Assembly: GCF_023721835.1 (NCBI RefSeq)
Contig: NZ_JAMKFE010000005.1
Coordinates: forward strand, 1-64,000
Direction: 5' to 3'
From: Caldimonas mangrovi
GTDB lineage: Bacteria > Pseudomonadota > Gammaproteobacteria > Burkholderiales > Burkholderiaceae_C
DNA length: 64,000 nt
The position numbers and the translations under genes are program-made. Below, one piece after another: positions 29,801 to 40,116 of the stretch. Within the stretch, counting starts at the first letter, position 1; the number at the start of each line of letters is the position of its first letter. The notes below the pieces were generated by a model. The model was not told where the DNA came from, did no database searches, and saw only the letters and a program-made list of their open reading frames with translations.

Positions 29801-29963
29801 TCCGCTGTCGCGCAGTGTGTTCTGGGGGCCGATGGCGGTGGCCATCATGGGGGGGCTGATCGTGGCCACCGCACTCACGTTGCTGGCCTTGCCGGCCATG
29901 TATGCCGCCTGGTTCCGGGTGAAACGCCCCGAGGACGAGAGCACAGCCCCGACAGCCGGCTAA
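26817..29963 (+). CDS. RND efflux transporter, inner-membrane pump
   Basis: A 1048-residue HAE1-type AcrB/MexB superfamily pump, with 12 TM helices in the usual 1+5 / 1+5 layout and two large periplasmic loops. The proton-relay Asp pair is in TM4 (GLLVDDAIIAVE). Each half shows FxP-like porter segments. The substrate is not predictable. The GTG at 26817 follows the adaptor gene by 15 bp. The order adaptor-pump under one promoter/operator indicates an inducible operon. Confidence 0.93.
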   Translation: MNSNDNIPTSRFNISRWALEHPALTRYLMVVLLVLGAAAYFQLGQDEDPPFTFRAMVVRAFWPGATALQMSEQVTDKIEKTLQEVPYADKIRSYSKPGEALIIFQIKDSSPPKEVANVWYQVRKKIGDMRGSLPQGVVGPFFNDEFGDVYGSIYALSADGFSYEELRQHADRVRQRLLKVPDVAKVEFFGVQDEKIFVEVSQRRLAQMGIDFNQVIAQIGAQNAVEGSGVLLADGDSLQVRIGGQFNSEADLRALPIRATNSATGAANTIRLGDIAEIRRGYVDPPQVKVRHQGQEVIALGISMAKGGDIIALGERLRAAVADIQKELPVGIEMSRVQDQPQAVSRSVGEFVKVLFEAVVVVLAVSFISLGLHTRPLRIDVWPGLVVAITIPLVLAITFVTMLYWGVGLHKISLGALIIALGLLVDDAIIAVEMMVRKLEEGYDKMRAATFAYDVTAMPMLTGTLITAVGFLPIGLAQSTVGEYTFAIFAVTTAALLISWVVSVYFVPYIGARLLKVKPQVEGEAHELFDTPFYSRFRSAVNWCVQHRWITIGVTLGMLALGVVGMGKVQQQFFPDSSRPEILVDLWMPEGTNFRATEEVAKRFEARVMKEAGVESVTTWVGSGVPRFYLPLDQIFPQTNVSQAIVLPKDLDQREALRKRLPDILANEFPEVRTRVKLLPNGPPVPYPVQFRVMGSDVQELRKWGDEAKALLRTHPDIRQVNDNWNESVKVLRLEVDQDKARALGVTSQSIAQASRTILTGTTIGQYREDDRLIDIVLRQPEDERDAITDIANAYLPTASGRAIPLTQIAKVGYAWEPGVLWRENRDFAVTVQGDVAEGVQGPTVSSALWPKMQELQSRMPPGYHIELAGTAEESSKGQGSIFANVPLMLFLTFTLLMLQLQSFSRSVLVFLTGPMGIVGVAAALLLLGRPFGFVAMLGVIALMGMIMRNSVILIDQIEQDRSRGVPTWTAIVESAVRRFRPIVLTAAAAVLAMIPLSRSVFWGPMAVAIMGGLIVATALTLLALPAMYAAWFRVKRPEDESTAPTAG

Positions 29964-29989
29964 AATACCCGGTTCGCCGAATTACCCAG

Positions 29990-30015
29990 GAGGGGAGCGC
30001 AGGCTTCCCTCTTTT
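29990..30015 (+). terminator. RND operon terminator
   Basis: A 9-bp stem GAGGGGAGC/GCTTCCCTC (one G-U pair) with a GCAG loop is followed by TTTT, between the pump gene and tRNA-Leu. Confidence 0.75.
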
Positions 30016-30020
30016 GATTT

Positions 30021-30107
30021 GCGCGGGTGGCGAAATTGGTAGACGCACCAGGTTTAGGTCCTGACGCCAGCGATGGTGTGGGGGTTCGAGTCCCCCCCCG
30101 CGCACCA
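30021..30107 (+). tRNA. tRNA-Leu (UAG)
   Basis: Acceptor GCGCGGG/CCCGCGC pairs fully, the D arm has the GGTAGACGC pattern, a long variable arm is present, the T arm has GGTTCGAGTCC, and CCA is encoded. The anticodon loop TTTAGGT gives anticodon TAG, which reads CUN including the CUA codons used in the leuA leader. The outermost anticodon-stem pair is a C-A mismatch. It directly precedes tig. Confidence 0.95.
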
Positions 30108-30129
30108 CATTCAAACGAGAGAGATCACC

Positions 30130-31437
30130 ATGGCCGTGACTGTTGAAACCCTCGACAAACTGGAACGCAAGATCACGCTGACGCTGTCGGCGGATCTCAT
30201 CAACAACGAGGTGGAGTCCCGCCTGAAGCGTCTGGCCCGCACCGTGAAGGCCGATGGTTTCCGTCCCGGCAAGGTGCCCATGAGCATCGTGGCGCAGCGG
30301 TACGGCTACTCGGTGCAGTACGAGGTGATGAACGACAAGGTCGGCGAAGCCTTTGCACAAGCCGCTTCCGAAGCGCAGCTGCGCGTCGCCGGCGCTCCAC
30401 GCATCACCGAGAAGGAAGAGGCGCCCGAGGGGCAACTGGCCTTCGACGCCACCTTCGAGGTCTATCCGGAAGTCAGGATTGCCGACCTGTCGACGGCTGA
30501 AGTCGAGCGCGCCAGCACCGAGGTGACCGACGCCGCGATCGACAAGACGCTGGACATCCTGCGCAAGCAGCGCCGCACCTTCGGCCAGCGTCCGGCCGCT
30601 GAAGCCGCGACCGACGGTGATCGCGTGACGATCGACTTCGAAGGCAAGATCGACGGCGAAGCCTTCGCCGGCGGCAAGGCCGAGGACTTCCAGTTCATCC
30701 TGGGCGAAGGCCGCATGCTCGAAGAGTTCGAGAAGGCGGTGCGCGGCATGAAGGCCGGCGAGTCGAAAACCTTCCCGCTGAAGTTCCCCGAGGACTATCA
30801 CGGCAAGGACGTGGCCGGCAAGGAAGCCGATTTCCTCGTGACGCTGAAGAAGGTCGAACTGCAGAACCTGCCCGAGATCGACGAGGCTTTCGCGAAGTCG
30901 CTGGGCATCGCCGACGGCACCGTGCAAGCGCTCCGTGCCGACATCAAGAAGAACCTCGAGCGTGAGGTCAAGTTCCGTGTGCTGGCACGCAACAAGAACG
31001 CCGTGATGGACGCGCTGATCAAGGCAGCCGAACTCGACCTGCCGAAGTCGCTGGTGCAAAACGAGGTGGACCGCATGGTCGCCGGCGCCCGCGCCGACCT
31101 CAAGAACCGGGGCGTCAAGGATGCCGAAAACGCGCCGATCCCGGCCGAGGTGTTCCAGCCGCAGGCCGAAAAGCGTGTGCGCCTGGGCCTAGTGGTGGCC
31201 GAGCTGGTGAAGACCAACGAGCTGCAGGCCAAGCCCGAGCAGATCAAGGCCCACATCGAAGAGCTGGCACAGAGCTATGAGAAGCCCCAGGAAGTGGTGC
31301 GCTGGTACCTCAGCGACAACCAGCGCCTGGCCGAAGTCGAAGCGGTGGTGTTGGAGAACAACGTCACCGACTTCGTGCTCGCCAAAGCCAAGGTCACCGA
31401 CAAGGTGCTGCCGTTCGACGAACTGATGGGTGCCTGA
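30130..31437 (+). CDS. tig: Trigger factor
   Basis: A 435-residue ribosome-associated chaperone and peptidyl-prolyl isomerase. The N-terminal ribosome-binding signature GFRPGKVP (residues 41-48) is followed by an FKBP domain (about 160-245) and a long helical C-terminal chaperone domain. An earlier in-frame start lies within tRNA-Leu and is impossible. It heads the tig-clpP-clpX-lon proteostasis block. Confidence 0.97.
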   Translation: MAVTVETLDKLERKITLTLSADLINNEVESRLKRLARTVKADGFRPGKVPMSIVAQRYGYSVQYEVMNDKVGEAFAQAASEAQLRVAGAPRITEKEEAPEGQLAFDATFEVYPEVRIADLSTAEVERASTEVTDAAIDKTLDILRKQRRTFGQRPAAEAATDGDRVTIDFEGKIDGEAFAGGKAEDFQFILGEGRMLEEFEKAVRGMKAGESKTFPLKFPEDYHGKDVAGKEADFLVTLKKVELQNLPEIDEAFAKSLGIADGTVQALRADIKKNLEREVKFRVLARNKNAVMDALIKAAELDLPKSLVQNEVDRMVAGARADLKNRGVKDAENAPIPAEVFQPQAEKRVRLGLVVAELVKTNELQAKPEQIKAHIEELAQSYEKPQEVVRWYLSDNQRLAEVEAVVLENNVTDFVLAKAKVTDKVLPFDELMGA

Positions 31438-31460
31438 TCCAGCGCGCTTGGTTCTCTGAC

Positions 31461-31487
31461 AAAGGCGCCGGCACCCCGGCGCCTTTT
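31461..31487 (+). terminator. tig terminator
   Basis: A perfect 11-bp stem AAAGGCGCCGG/CCGGCGCCTTT with a 4-base loop and a T run lies 23 bp after tig, so clpP likely also has its own promoter. Confidence 0.92.
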
Positions 31488-31561
31488 GTCGTTTCTACGG
31501 GGCCGCTCTTGTCGCCCCATAATCCATCCCCAGATTCGTGAAGACCGATCGGAAGGATTCC

Positions 31562-32170
31562 ATGAGCGCACTGGACACGCAGAACCTGGGCATGGTGCCC
31601 ATCGTCATCGAACAGTCGGGCCGCGGCGAGCGCGCCTACGACATCTACAGCCGCCTGCTGCGCGAGCGTGTGGTGTTCCTGGTAGGGCCGGTCAACGACC
31701 AGACTGCCAACCTCGTCGTCGCGCAGTTGCTGTTCCTGGAAAGCGAGAACCCCGACAAGGACATCTCGCTCTACATCAACTCGCCGGGTGGCTCGGTGAG
31801 TGCCGGCATGTCGATTTTCGACACGATGCAGTTCATCAAGCCGGACGTGTCGACACTGTGCATGGGCATGGCCGCTAGCATGGGCGCGTTCCTGCTGGCC
31901 GCTGGCGCCAAGGGCAAGCGCTACGCGCTGCCGAATTCCCGCATCATGATCCACCAGCCGCTGGGGGGCGCACAGGGCCAGGCGACCGACATCGAGATCC
32001 AGGCGCGCGAAATTCTGAAGCTGCGTGAAAACCTGAACAAGATCCTGTCGGAACGCACCGGCCAGCCGTTGGACAAGATCCAGAACGACACCGAGCGCGA
32101 CTTTTTCATGGCACCCGACGACGCGAAAACTTATGGTCTGATCGATCAGGTGCTCGAGAAACGAAGCTGA
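31562..32170 (+). CDS. clpP: ATP-dependent Clp protease proteolytic subunit
   Basis: A 202-residue serine protease with catalytic triad S106 (GMAASMGA), H131 (MIHQPLGG) and D180; the spacing equals that of E. coli ClpP. The tetradecamer degrades substrates fed by ClpX or ClpA. The ATG at 31562 has GGAAGGA upstream; a GTG at 31538 would start before that site. Confidence 0.97.
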   Translation: MSALDTQNLGMVPIVIEQSGRGERAYDIYSRLLRERVVFLVGPVNDQTANLVVAQLLFLESENPDKDISLYINSPGGSVSAGMSIFDTMQFIKPDVSTLCMGMAASMGAFLLAAGAKGKRYALPNSRIMIHQPLGGAQGQATDIEIQAREILKLRENLNKILSERTGQPLDKIQNDTERDFFMAPDDAKTYGLIDQVLEKRS

Positions 32171-32250
32171 ACCCCTTCTCGACAGCGGGTATTCCCTGCC
32201 TCGCCACGTGAAAGACCGTGCGGTATTTGGTAAGGGAAAACAGGGCGCGC

Positions 32251-32284
32251 AACGGGGCCTTTTTCCCACCGAAGGCCCCGTTTT
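32251..32284 (+). terminator. clpP-clpX intergenic terminator
   Basis: A perfect 11-bp stem AACGGGGCCTT/AAGGCCCCGTT with a 10-base loop ends in TTTT. It lies between clpP and clpX and should partly uncouple their expression. Confidence 0.88.
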
Positions 32285-32329
32285 CATTTGACTTATCATC
32301 CCCCTCAGAACCCAGCCCTCAAGACGCCC

Positions 32330-33604
32330 ATGCCCGAGAAAAAAGGCTCTTCCAGCGAGAAAGTCCTGTACTGCTCCTTTTGCGGCAAGAGCCAGCACGA
32401 GGTGAAGAAGCTCATTGCCGGCCCGTCAGTGTTCATCTGCGATGAATGCATCGACCTGTGCAACGACATCATCCGAGACGAGGTACCGTCTGAAGGGGCC
32501 GACTCCAAGACCTCCCGGGGTGATCTGCCGGTGCCGTCCGAGATCAAGAGCATCCTGGACCAGTACGTCATCGGTCAGGACCCTGCCAAGCGCACCCTGT
32601 CGGTCGCCGTCTACAACCACTACAAGCGGCTCAAGCACATGGGTGGCGCCGGCAAGAAGGATGAGGTCGAGCTCGCCAAGAGCAACATCCTGCTGATCGG
32701 CCCGACCGGCTCCGGCAAGACGTTGCTGGCGCAGACGCTGGCGCGGCTTCTGAACGTGCCGTTCGTGATTGCCGACGCGACCACGCTCACCGAAGCGGGC
32801 TACGTCGGCGAAGATGTCGAGAACATCATCCAGAAGCTGCTGCAGAACTGCAATTACGACGTCGAAAAGGCGCAGCGGGGCATCGTCTACATTGACGAGA
32901 TCGACAAGATCTCGCGCAAGGCCGACAACCCCTCGATCACGCGTGACGTCTCCGGCGAGGGCGTGCAGCAGGCGCTGCTGAAGCTGGTGGAGGGCACGAT
33001 GGCGTCGGTACCGCCGCAGGGCGGGCGCAAGCATCCCAATCAGGACTTCCTGCAGATCGACACGACGAACATCCTGTTCATCTGCGGCGGCGCTTTCGAC
33101 GGACTGGAGAAGGTGATCCAGAACCGCTCCGAGAAGTCCGGCATCGGTTTTGGTGCCATGGTCAAGAGCAAGACCGAACGCAAGGTCAGCGAGGTGTTCC
33201 GCGAGGTCGAGCCGGAAGACTTGATCAAGTTCGGCCTGATCCCCGAGCTGGTTGGCCGCCTGCCGGTGGTCGCGACGCTGGGCGAACTGACCGAAGACGC
33301 CCTGATCCAGATCCTCACCGAGCCGAAGAACGCGCTGGTGAAGCAGTACCAGAAGCTGTTCTCGATGGACGGCGTCGAGTTGGAGATCCGTCCGTCGGCA
33401 TTGGCCTCGATTTCGCGCAAGGCGCTGGCCCGCAAGACCGGGGCACGCGGATTGCGTTCGATCATGGAGCAGGCGCTGATCGATACGATGTTCGATCTGC
33501 CCGCGATGGACGGCGTGCAGAAGGTGGTGGTGGACGAGCACACCATCGAGGAAAACACCAAGCCGCTGCTCGTGTACCGCGAGCAGGCCAAGGCGAGCGC
33601 GTGA
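32330..33604 (+). CDS. clpX: ATP-dependent Clp protease ATP-binding subunit
   Basis: A 424-residue AAA+ unfoldase. The N-terminal zinc-binding domain has C15, C18, C37 and C40. Walker A is G124-PTGSGK-T131, Walker B is IVYIDEIDK, and the IGF loop (SGIGFGA) docks to ClpP. The ATG at 32330 begins at the zinc domain; the longer start at 32288 lies just behind the terminator and is rejected. Confidence 0.97.
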   Translation: MPEKKGSSSEKVLYCSFCGKSQHEVKKLIAGPSVFICDECIDLCNDIIRDEVPSEGADSKTSRGDLPVPSEIKSILDQYVIGQDPAKRTLSVAVYNHYKRLKHMGGAGKKDEVELAKSNILLIGPTGSGKTLLAQTLARLLNVPFVIADATTLTEAGYVGEDVENIIQKLLQNCNYDVEKAQRGIVYIDEIDKISRKADNPSITRDVSGEGVQQALLKLVEGTMASVPPQGGRKHPNQDFLQIDTTNILFICGGAFDGLEKVIQNRSEKSGIGFGAMVKSKTERKVSEVFREVEPEDLIKFGLIPELVGRLPVVATLGELTEDALIQILTEPKNALVKQYQKLFSMDGVELEIRPSALASISRKALARKTGARGLRSIMEQALIDTMFDLPAMDGVQKVVVDEHTIEENTKPLLVYREQAKASA

Positions 33605-33654
33605 ACGGCAGCGTGAGCGTTGCAGTCCACGTCGGCTGATCTTGTAAAGAAACG

Positions 33655-33678
33655 CTCAAGCCTCACATCGGGCTTGAG
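33655..33678 (+). promoter_or_regulatory. Hairpin in the lon 5' region
   Basis: CTCAAGCC and GGCTTGAG form a perfect 8-bp inverted repeat with an 8-base loop just upstream of the lon ribosome-binding site (GAGAGAGG). No T run follows. A loose heat-shock-like promoter (CTTGTAA, 13 bp, CCTCACAT) overlaps it. Confidence 0.45.
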
Positions 33679-33692
33679 AAAGAGAGGTTGCG

Positions 33693-36119
<2,427 letters not shown>

Positions 36120-36144
36120 AAGTAAAAAAGCCGCCGCGCACCCC

Positions 36145-36174
36145 TTGCGCGGTGGCAAAAAAATGGCATAGAAT
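36145..36174 (+). promoter_or_regulatory. Predicted promoter of tRNA-Gly
   Basis: TTGCGC (36145-36150) and TAGAAT (36169-36174) with an 18-bp spacer lie about 64 bp upstream of tRNA-Gly. A hairpin GCCGCCGCGCA/TGCGCGGTGGC overlaps the -35 and is flanked by A tracts, so it could act only as a minus-strand terminator. Confidence 0.65.
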
Positions 36175-36237
36175 GTGAGCTTCAGCGCAACGCAAGACGT
36201 TCACCAAAACGTCAAACCGAAGCGAAGCTGGAACCAT

Positions 36238-36313
36238 GCGGGAGTAGCTCAGTTGGTAGAGCGCAACCTTGCCAAGGTTGAGGTCGCGAGTTCGAGACTC
36301 GTCTCCCGCTCCA
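36238..36313 (+). tRNA. tRNA-Gly (GCC)
   Basis: A full cloverleaf: acceptor GCGGGAG/CTCCCGC, D arm with AGCTCAGTTGGTAGAGC, anticodon loop TTGCCAA (anticodon GCC), T loop TTCGAGA and encoded CCA. Its last 13 bases plus one following A recur 3.6 kb downstream, marking it as an integration site. Confidence 0.97.
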
Positions 36314-36314
36314 A
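36301..36314. repeat. Left attachment-site repeat (attL) in tRNA-Gly 3' end
   Basis: GTCTCCCGCTCCAA is identical to the copy at 39919-39932. It is the 3' end of the tRNA gene, the usual core for P4-type integrases. Confidence 0.75.
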
Positions 36315-36358
36315 ATACCGATCTACGGAGTTCCACAGAAGTCCGTAAGTTGTTGAAT

Positions 36359-36382
36359 AAAGGGACTTTTGGTCCCTTTTTT
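36359..36382 (+). terminator. Terminator at island left end
   Basis: An 8-bp stem AAAGGGAC/GTCCCTTT with a 5-base TTTTG loop, followed by TTT, lies 45 bp after tRNA-Gly and should end its transcript. The 160 bp from here to the integrase remnant show no gene. Confidence 0.85.
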
Positions 36383-36543
36383 CGTCTGGCGAGTTCTACC
36401 CGCAGCCAGGCTCAGCCACCGCTCGGTAGTATATTTATTGGTACATCAATCGGGGGCGCCCGCTGGACCACATTGAGAGCCGCGCGCGCTTCGCCTCATC
36501 GGTACATCTCCTCCTCTCAACTCACGAGACCCGGAGATGTTCG

Positions 36544-36747
36544 ATGCCACTCACCGGTACGTCGCTCCGCCAAGCTCGCACGACGGTCCGGAACTACACG
36601 CTGCCCGACACCGACGGCCTATTGTTGTTTGTGAGCCCCTGCGCCCTGGTCGCTCAAGGCATTGATCCCCGTGAGCAGCGGAAGAGAGATTGGGTTGCGG
36701 CGCATCGCGCTGCTGAGAGGACCTTTGAAGCCGTGTTCCGACGTTTG
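36544..36747 (+). pseudogene. P4-type integrase fragment, internally deleted
   Basis: The reading starts MPLTGTSLRQARTTVRNYTL-PDTDGLLLFV, the N-terminal domain of P4-type tyrosine integrases (usually MPLTDxxIRxAKP...YKLxDGGGLxLxV). It then jumps straight to QGIDPREQRKRDW...RTFEAVFRRL, which in intact proteins lies some 50 residues later. After that, homology stops. The core-binding and catalytic RHRY parts are absent, so the gene is inactive. The frame itself stays open past the homology, with no integrase-like sequence. Confidence 0.8.
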
Positions 36748-36778
36748 GACTGCCCCTGGTCAGGTAGACAGCCTGTCC

Positions 36779-37450
36779 CTATCCTTGGGCTTGCGCTGGC
36801 CGGGCTGCCGCCGTCGAAGGCGCGCGCTCGCGCAGCCATTGGGCAAAGGCCTGTGGCCGGCCGAGGAAGCGTTGTGCATCGACGCGGCTCCAGGTGCCTT
36901 GCGTTTCGAGCACAAAACCGGGGACTCCGGTCGCGCCCGTTCTCGCCATCAAGGTGCGCGTGGCGGCGATGTGGATCGCCACCTCCGCCGCCTTGATGCG
37001 TCGCAACGCTCGTACGAACGCGCCGCCTTCCAGACCCTAGGCGATCGCCTGTTGTTCCAGCACGGCATCGTCCGCGATCCGCTGCCCTTCGACATAGTGA
37101 GCCTCCTGCAGCCGCGCCAGCAGGTCGAGGCCGTGCCCCGACACCTCTTCGGCGGCCAGCACGGCCACGGTGGGCGGCTCGGAGTCGAACACGGCCGTCG
37201 TGTCGTGCAGCAGGCCTTCCGCATAGGCCTTGCCGAACGGCTGGCCGGTGAGCAGGGCGATCCGACGGTCGTGCGGCAGCACGTAGCTACGCAGCCCGGC
37301 GCTGACGCGCTGGCGCTGCGCGCCCGCCATCATGCCCCCGCCGTGCGCTCGCACCGGAAGCACCTCGCGGGCCGCCTTCACGAGCGGTGCGGCGCCCGAA
37401 CACCAGCCGCAGAACGGGTCATAGATGTAGTGCAGCATTGCCCGGCTCAT
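36779..37450 (-). pseudogene. DsbA-family thioredoxin-like protein with in-frame amber codon
   Basis: The frame encodes a DsbA-like cytoplasmic protein of about 220 residues: MLHYIYDPFCGWCSGAAPL with redox motif C14-G-W-C17 near the N-terminus, and after the stop the family's C-terminal block GATGVPGFVLETQGTWSRVDAQRFLGRP with the cis-Pro loop (GVPGF). A single TAG at 37037-37039 interrupts codon 138; both sides stay in the same frame, so one C-to-T change (CAG to TAG) explains it. The upstream 137 residues retain the active site but lack the cis-Pro strand. Probably cotranscribed with the MBL gene. Confidence 0.78.
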
Positions 37451-37535
37451 GGCACATCCCGATCAGTCCATCGGCCGCTGGTCGGGCGCGTTGGCGGGAA
37501 CGGCCCTGCCACGACGCTCCAACGCTCGGCGATCC

Positions 37536-38426
37536 TCACCATTTGATCTCGCCTTTGTTGACCTTGGCGCCGATGTCCAGTGCCACGCCCAGGCCGGCTT
37601 GCGGGTAGGCCCTGCGCATCGCCGCGATCAAGGCGGCGCTGTTCGCGGCCTGGCGCAGCTCGGCTTCGAAGTGCTTCAGGTAGTCGCGTGTGTAGGCAAT
37701 GGTGCTTGCGTCCTGCGGGGTGCCGACGGCCATGTGACCCGGCACCACGAGCGCGGGTTGCAGGATCAGCATCTCGTCGAGCTGGGCCAGCCAGGCCTGG
37801 CGTTCGCTCGCCTTTTGCGTATCGGCCGTCCACACGTGCAGATTGCCGAATATCGCGATGTTGCCGACGATGGCCTTGATCGAGGGAATCCAGACATAGG
37901 GCCGCGCGGCCAGTTCGCCCATGGTGCCGCGCACCTCAAGGGTTTCGCCGTCCACCGTGAGCGTGGCGCCGTCCAGCACGTCCGGCACGATCGGCTGCTT
38001 GGGCGCGTTCTGACCCATCTTCGGGCCCCAGACGGCCATCTTCGCAGCTAGCTTGGCCTGGATCTTCTCGCGCACGGCAGGCGTGGTGAGCACCTGCACC
38101 TGCGGGAAGATGGTCTTGAGCGTTTCGGCGCCGAAGTAGAAGTCCGGGTCCGCGTTGCTGATGAAGATGGACTTCAACGTCTTGCCGCTGTCCAGCACGT
38201 TGGCCGCCACGCGCAGTGCATCCGCCCGTGTGAAGCCGGTATCGATGACCAGGGCCTCGGTCTTGCCGCTGACCACCACGGCGTTCACGTGGAAGCTCTG
38301 GGCGTTGGCGTTGTAGACGGTTACCGTGAGCGGCGCGGCGGTTTGGGCCGTTGCGCCGCCGGCGGCGACCACGCCCAGCGTCAAAGCCGGGACCAACTGG
38401 CGGAACAACTTGATCGGGTTCGACAC
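37536..38426 (-). CDS. MBL-fold hydrolase-like protein, exported
   Basis: A 296-residue metallo-beta-lactamase-fold protein with a signal peptide (KLFRQLVPALTLGVVAAGGATAQ). The GTG at 38426 has AAGAGG five bases upstream; the ATG at 38477 is less likely because it reaches into the divergent promoter region. The metal motif that is normally HxHxDH reads SNADPDFYFG here, so the first zinc ligands are missing; relatives often keep SHADPDFYFG, so the His-to-Asn change is notable. A later VPGH (PALVVPGHMAVG) is intact. Substrate unknown. Divergent from the LysR gene, which probably regulates it. Confidence 0.8.
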   Translation of the reverse strand: MSNPIKLFRQLVPALTLGVVAAGGATAQTAAPLTVTVYNANAQSFHVNAVVVSGKTEALVIDTGFTRADALRVAANVLDSGKTLKSIFISNADPDFYFGAETLKTIFPQVQVLTTPAVREKIQAKLAAKMAVWGPKMGQNAPKQPIVPDVLDGATLTVDGETLEVRGTMGELAARPYVWIPSIKAIVGNIAIFGNLHVWTADTQKASERQAWLAQLDEMLILQPALVVPGHMAVGTPQDASTIAYTRDYLKHFEAELRQAANSAALIAAMRRAYPQAGLGVALDIGAKVNKGEIKW

Positions 38427-38546
38427 GGCGGCCTCTTGCAGTGGAGTGGATGGGTGTTCACACTCTATTTCCGTCAATCGGATAGATAAACATAACTTAA
38501 GTAGAATGCTTGTTGCGAATATCGTCGGAATCGAATCGGCTCACTC

Positions 38547-39488
38547 ATGGATCGCCTCACCGCTACCCGCGTGTTCATCACCGTCGTCGAACAAGGCAGC
38601 CTGACCCGAGCCGCCGACACCCTGGACATGTCCACGGCCATGGTCAGCCGCTACCTGGCGGCCATGGAAACCTGGCTCCATGCTCGGCTGCTGCACCGCA
38701 CGACGCGCCGCATCAGCCTGACCGATGCCGGAGAGTCGGCGCTGTCGTCGTGCCGGCATCTGCTGGAGTCGGCAGAGGACGTGGAGAGCCGGGCCCAGGC
38801 GGCGGGTCGCGAAGCCAGCGGCCGGCTGCGAGTGGCCAGTTCACCTTCGTTCGCCGAGGCCCAGCTCGCGGCAGCGCTGGTGGAGTTCCAGCGACTGCAC
38901 CCCAAGGTCAGTGCCTCGCTTCTGACTGCCGAGCACAGTGTCGATCTTGCCGCCGAGCGAATCGACCTTGCCGTGCGTATCACCAACACGTTGGAGCCCA
39001 CACTGATCTCGCGACGCCTGGCCACGTGCCGTTCGGCGCTGTGCGCCTCGCGCGAGTACCTGCAGGCGCATGGCACGCCGCGCAGGGAGGAGGACTTGCG
39101 CGGGCATCGCTGCCTGAATCATGCGCTGGTCACCACGGCGCAGTTTCGCGTCGGTGCGGGGCCGGCAGAGCTGGCGGGCACCGAGGCCTTTACGTCCAAC
39201 GACACCGCGGTGCTGCGGCGCGCGGCGCTGGCGGGCGCGGGCATCGCCATCCTGCCGACCTATCTGGTGGGTGCCGACCTGCGCGAAGGGCGCCTGAAGC
39301 GTGTGCTGCCCAGCCTGGAGCCGGATCCGCTGGGCATCCATGCGATCTTTCTTTCGCGGCAGCATCTGCCCCTGGCGCTGCGGCTGCTGATCGACTTCCT
39401 GGCGCAGCGGTTTGGCGGGAGCGCGGCGCCCTGGGATCGGGGTGCGACCGGTCGACGAGCGTCCCCTTCTGCGTCTTCCACGGGCTGA
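38547..39488 (+). CDS. LysR family transcriptional regulator
   Basis: A 313-residue regulator with an N-terminal winged helix-turn-helix (TRVFITVVEQGSLTRAADTL...VSRYLAAME) and a type 2 periplasmic-binding-like effector domain; the last 25 residues are low-complexity. It diverges from the MBL-fold gene across an AT-rich gap of about 120 bp. Such pairs are usually regulator and target. The inducer is unknown. It is the only gene of the island that appears fully intact. Confidence 0.9.
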   Translation: MDRLTATRVFITVVEQGSLTRAADTLDMSTAMVSRYLAAMETWLHARLLHRTTRRISLTDAGESALSSCRHLLESAEDVESRAQAAGREASGRLRVASSPSFAEAQLAAALVEFQRLHPKVSASLLTAEHSVDLAAERIDLAVRITNTLEPTLISRRLATCRSALCASREYLQAHGTPRREEDLRGHRCLNHALVTTAQFRVGAGPAELAGTEAFTSNDTAVLRRAALAGAGIAILPTYLVGADLREGRLKRVLPSLEPDPLGIHAIFLSRQHLPLALRLLIDFLAQRFGGSAAPWDRGATGRRASPSASSTG

Positions 39489-39514
39489 GTGCAGCGCCGA
39501 GCCCTCCCATGCGG

Positions 39515-39680
39515 TCAGGAGCACTGGACGCAGCGCATGGCCCGCTGCCCCATGCCGCGCAAGGTCGGTGCGTGGCCACGCATCGTTTTGCGCAGGTCGT
39601 GCACCACGTTGCCGCTGCCGAGAATCAGCACGCGCTCGTCGCGCAGCGCCGCGACGAGCGCCCTATTCCAAACACGAACG
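39515..39680 (-). pseudogene. Fragment of a DODA-type extradiol dioxygenase
   Basis: On the minus strand the reading RALVAALRDERVLILGSGNV-VHDLRKTM matches the conserved C-terminal core of 4,5-DOPA dioxygenase (YgiD/LigB-like) proteins, in which LRDEGVLxxxSGNVVHNLR is typical. The N-terminal two thirds are missing. A second frame just upstream (GVPAISLCLSVERVPAP) may be the preceding strand after a frameshift. No start or complete domain remains. Confidence 0.6.
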
Positions 39681-39918
39681 GAAGGATCGCGTTGGCAACC
39701 CAGCGGGTGGATGCCGGGTCGTGGCCGAGCACGGGAGCTGGCACGCGCTCCACGCTGAGGCACAAAGAGATGGCTGGAACTCCATGGCTCGGTATAGACT
39801 GAAAAGCTGCTCCGGTTGCGGGCCATTGTCCGGTTAGTACATAATTCGGCGCATGGGCCGTGCCCAAACAGAATAAAGTTGGACGCTGACAAGGAGTTGG
39901 CGCAGGAGTACCGGTCCG

Positions 39919-39932
39919 GTCTCCCGCTCCAA
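39919..39932. repeat. Right attachment-site repeat (attR)
   Basis: An exact 14-bp copy of the tRNA-Gly 3' end (GTCTCCCGCTCCAA), 3618 bp downstream of the first. No other part of a tRNA-Gly is present. The roughly 240 bp between the dioxygenase fragment and this repeat hold no recognisable gene. Confidence 0.75.
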
Positions 39933-39938
39933 GTCCCG

Positions 39939-39983
39939 AAGGGAAGCTTCTTCAGATCTCTGATCCAAGCAGCTTCCCTTTTT
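39939..39983 (+). terminator. Terminator downstream of attR
   Basis: A 10-bp stem AAGGGAAGCT/AGCTTCCCTT encloses a 22-base loop (itself able to fold TCAG-ATCT-CTGA) and ends in TTTTT. It is probably the original tRNA-Gly terminator, displaced from its tRNA by the island. Confidence 0.85.
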
Positions 39984-40042
39984 CATTGGTACCATCACGG
40001 CCTCTGTCGCATCTGTGGTCTTCGCAGACGGCAGCACCCCAG

Positions 40043-40116
40043 GGCGGGGTAGCAAAGTGGTTATGCAGCGGCCTGCAAAGCCGTCCACGCCGGTTCGATT
40101 CCGGCCTCCGCCTCCA
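40043..40116 (+). tRNA. tRNA-Cys (GCA)
   Basis: A full cloverleaf: acceptor GGCGGGG/CTCCGCC, anticodon loop CTGCAAA (anticodon GCA), T arm GCCGG-TTCGATT-CCGGC and encoded CCA. It lies between the decayed island and the T6SS locus. Confidence 0.96.

Larger units (their letters stand above)
36301..39932 (+). mobile_element. Decayed tRNA-Gly-integrated genomic island, about 3.6 kb
   Basis: The segment is bounded by a 14-bp direct repeat of the tRNA-Gly 3' end and begins, beside attL, with a degraded P4-type integrase reading away from the tRNA, the standard geometry of tRNA-integrated islands. The cargo is a DsbA-like pseudogene, an MBL-fold gene, a LysR regulator and a dioxygenase fragment. 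The 90 bp around the MBL-LysR divergent promoter region is clearly AT-richer than the host. The deleted integrase and the broken cargo genes indicate an immobile remnant. Confidence 0.72.

Noticed and set aside
38510-39802. 430-codon plus-strand frame over the LysR gene
   Set aside because: Another frame of the LysR gene and of the degenerate region after it; the LysR frame has clear domains.
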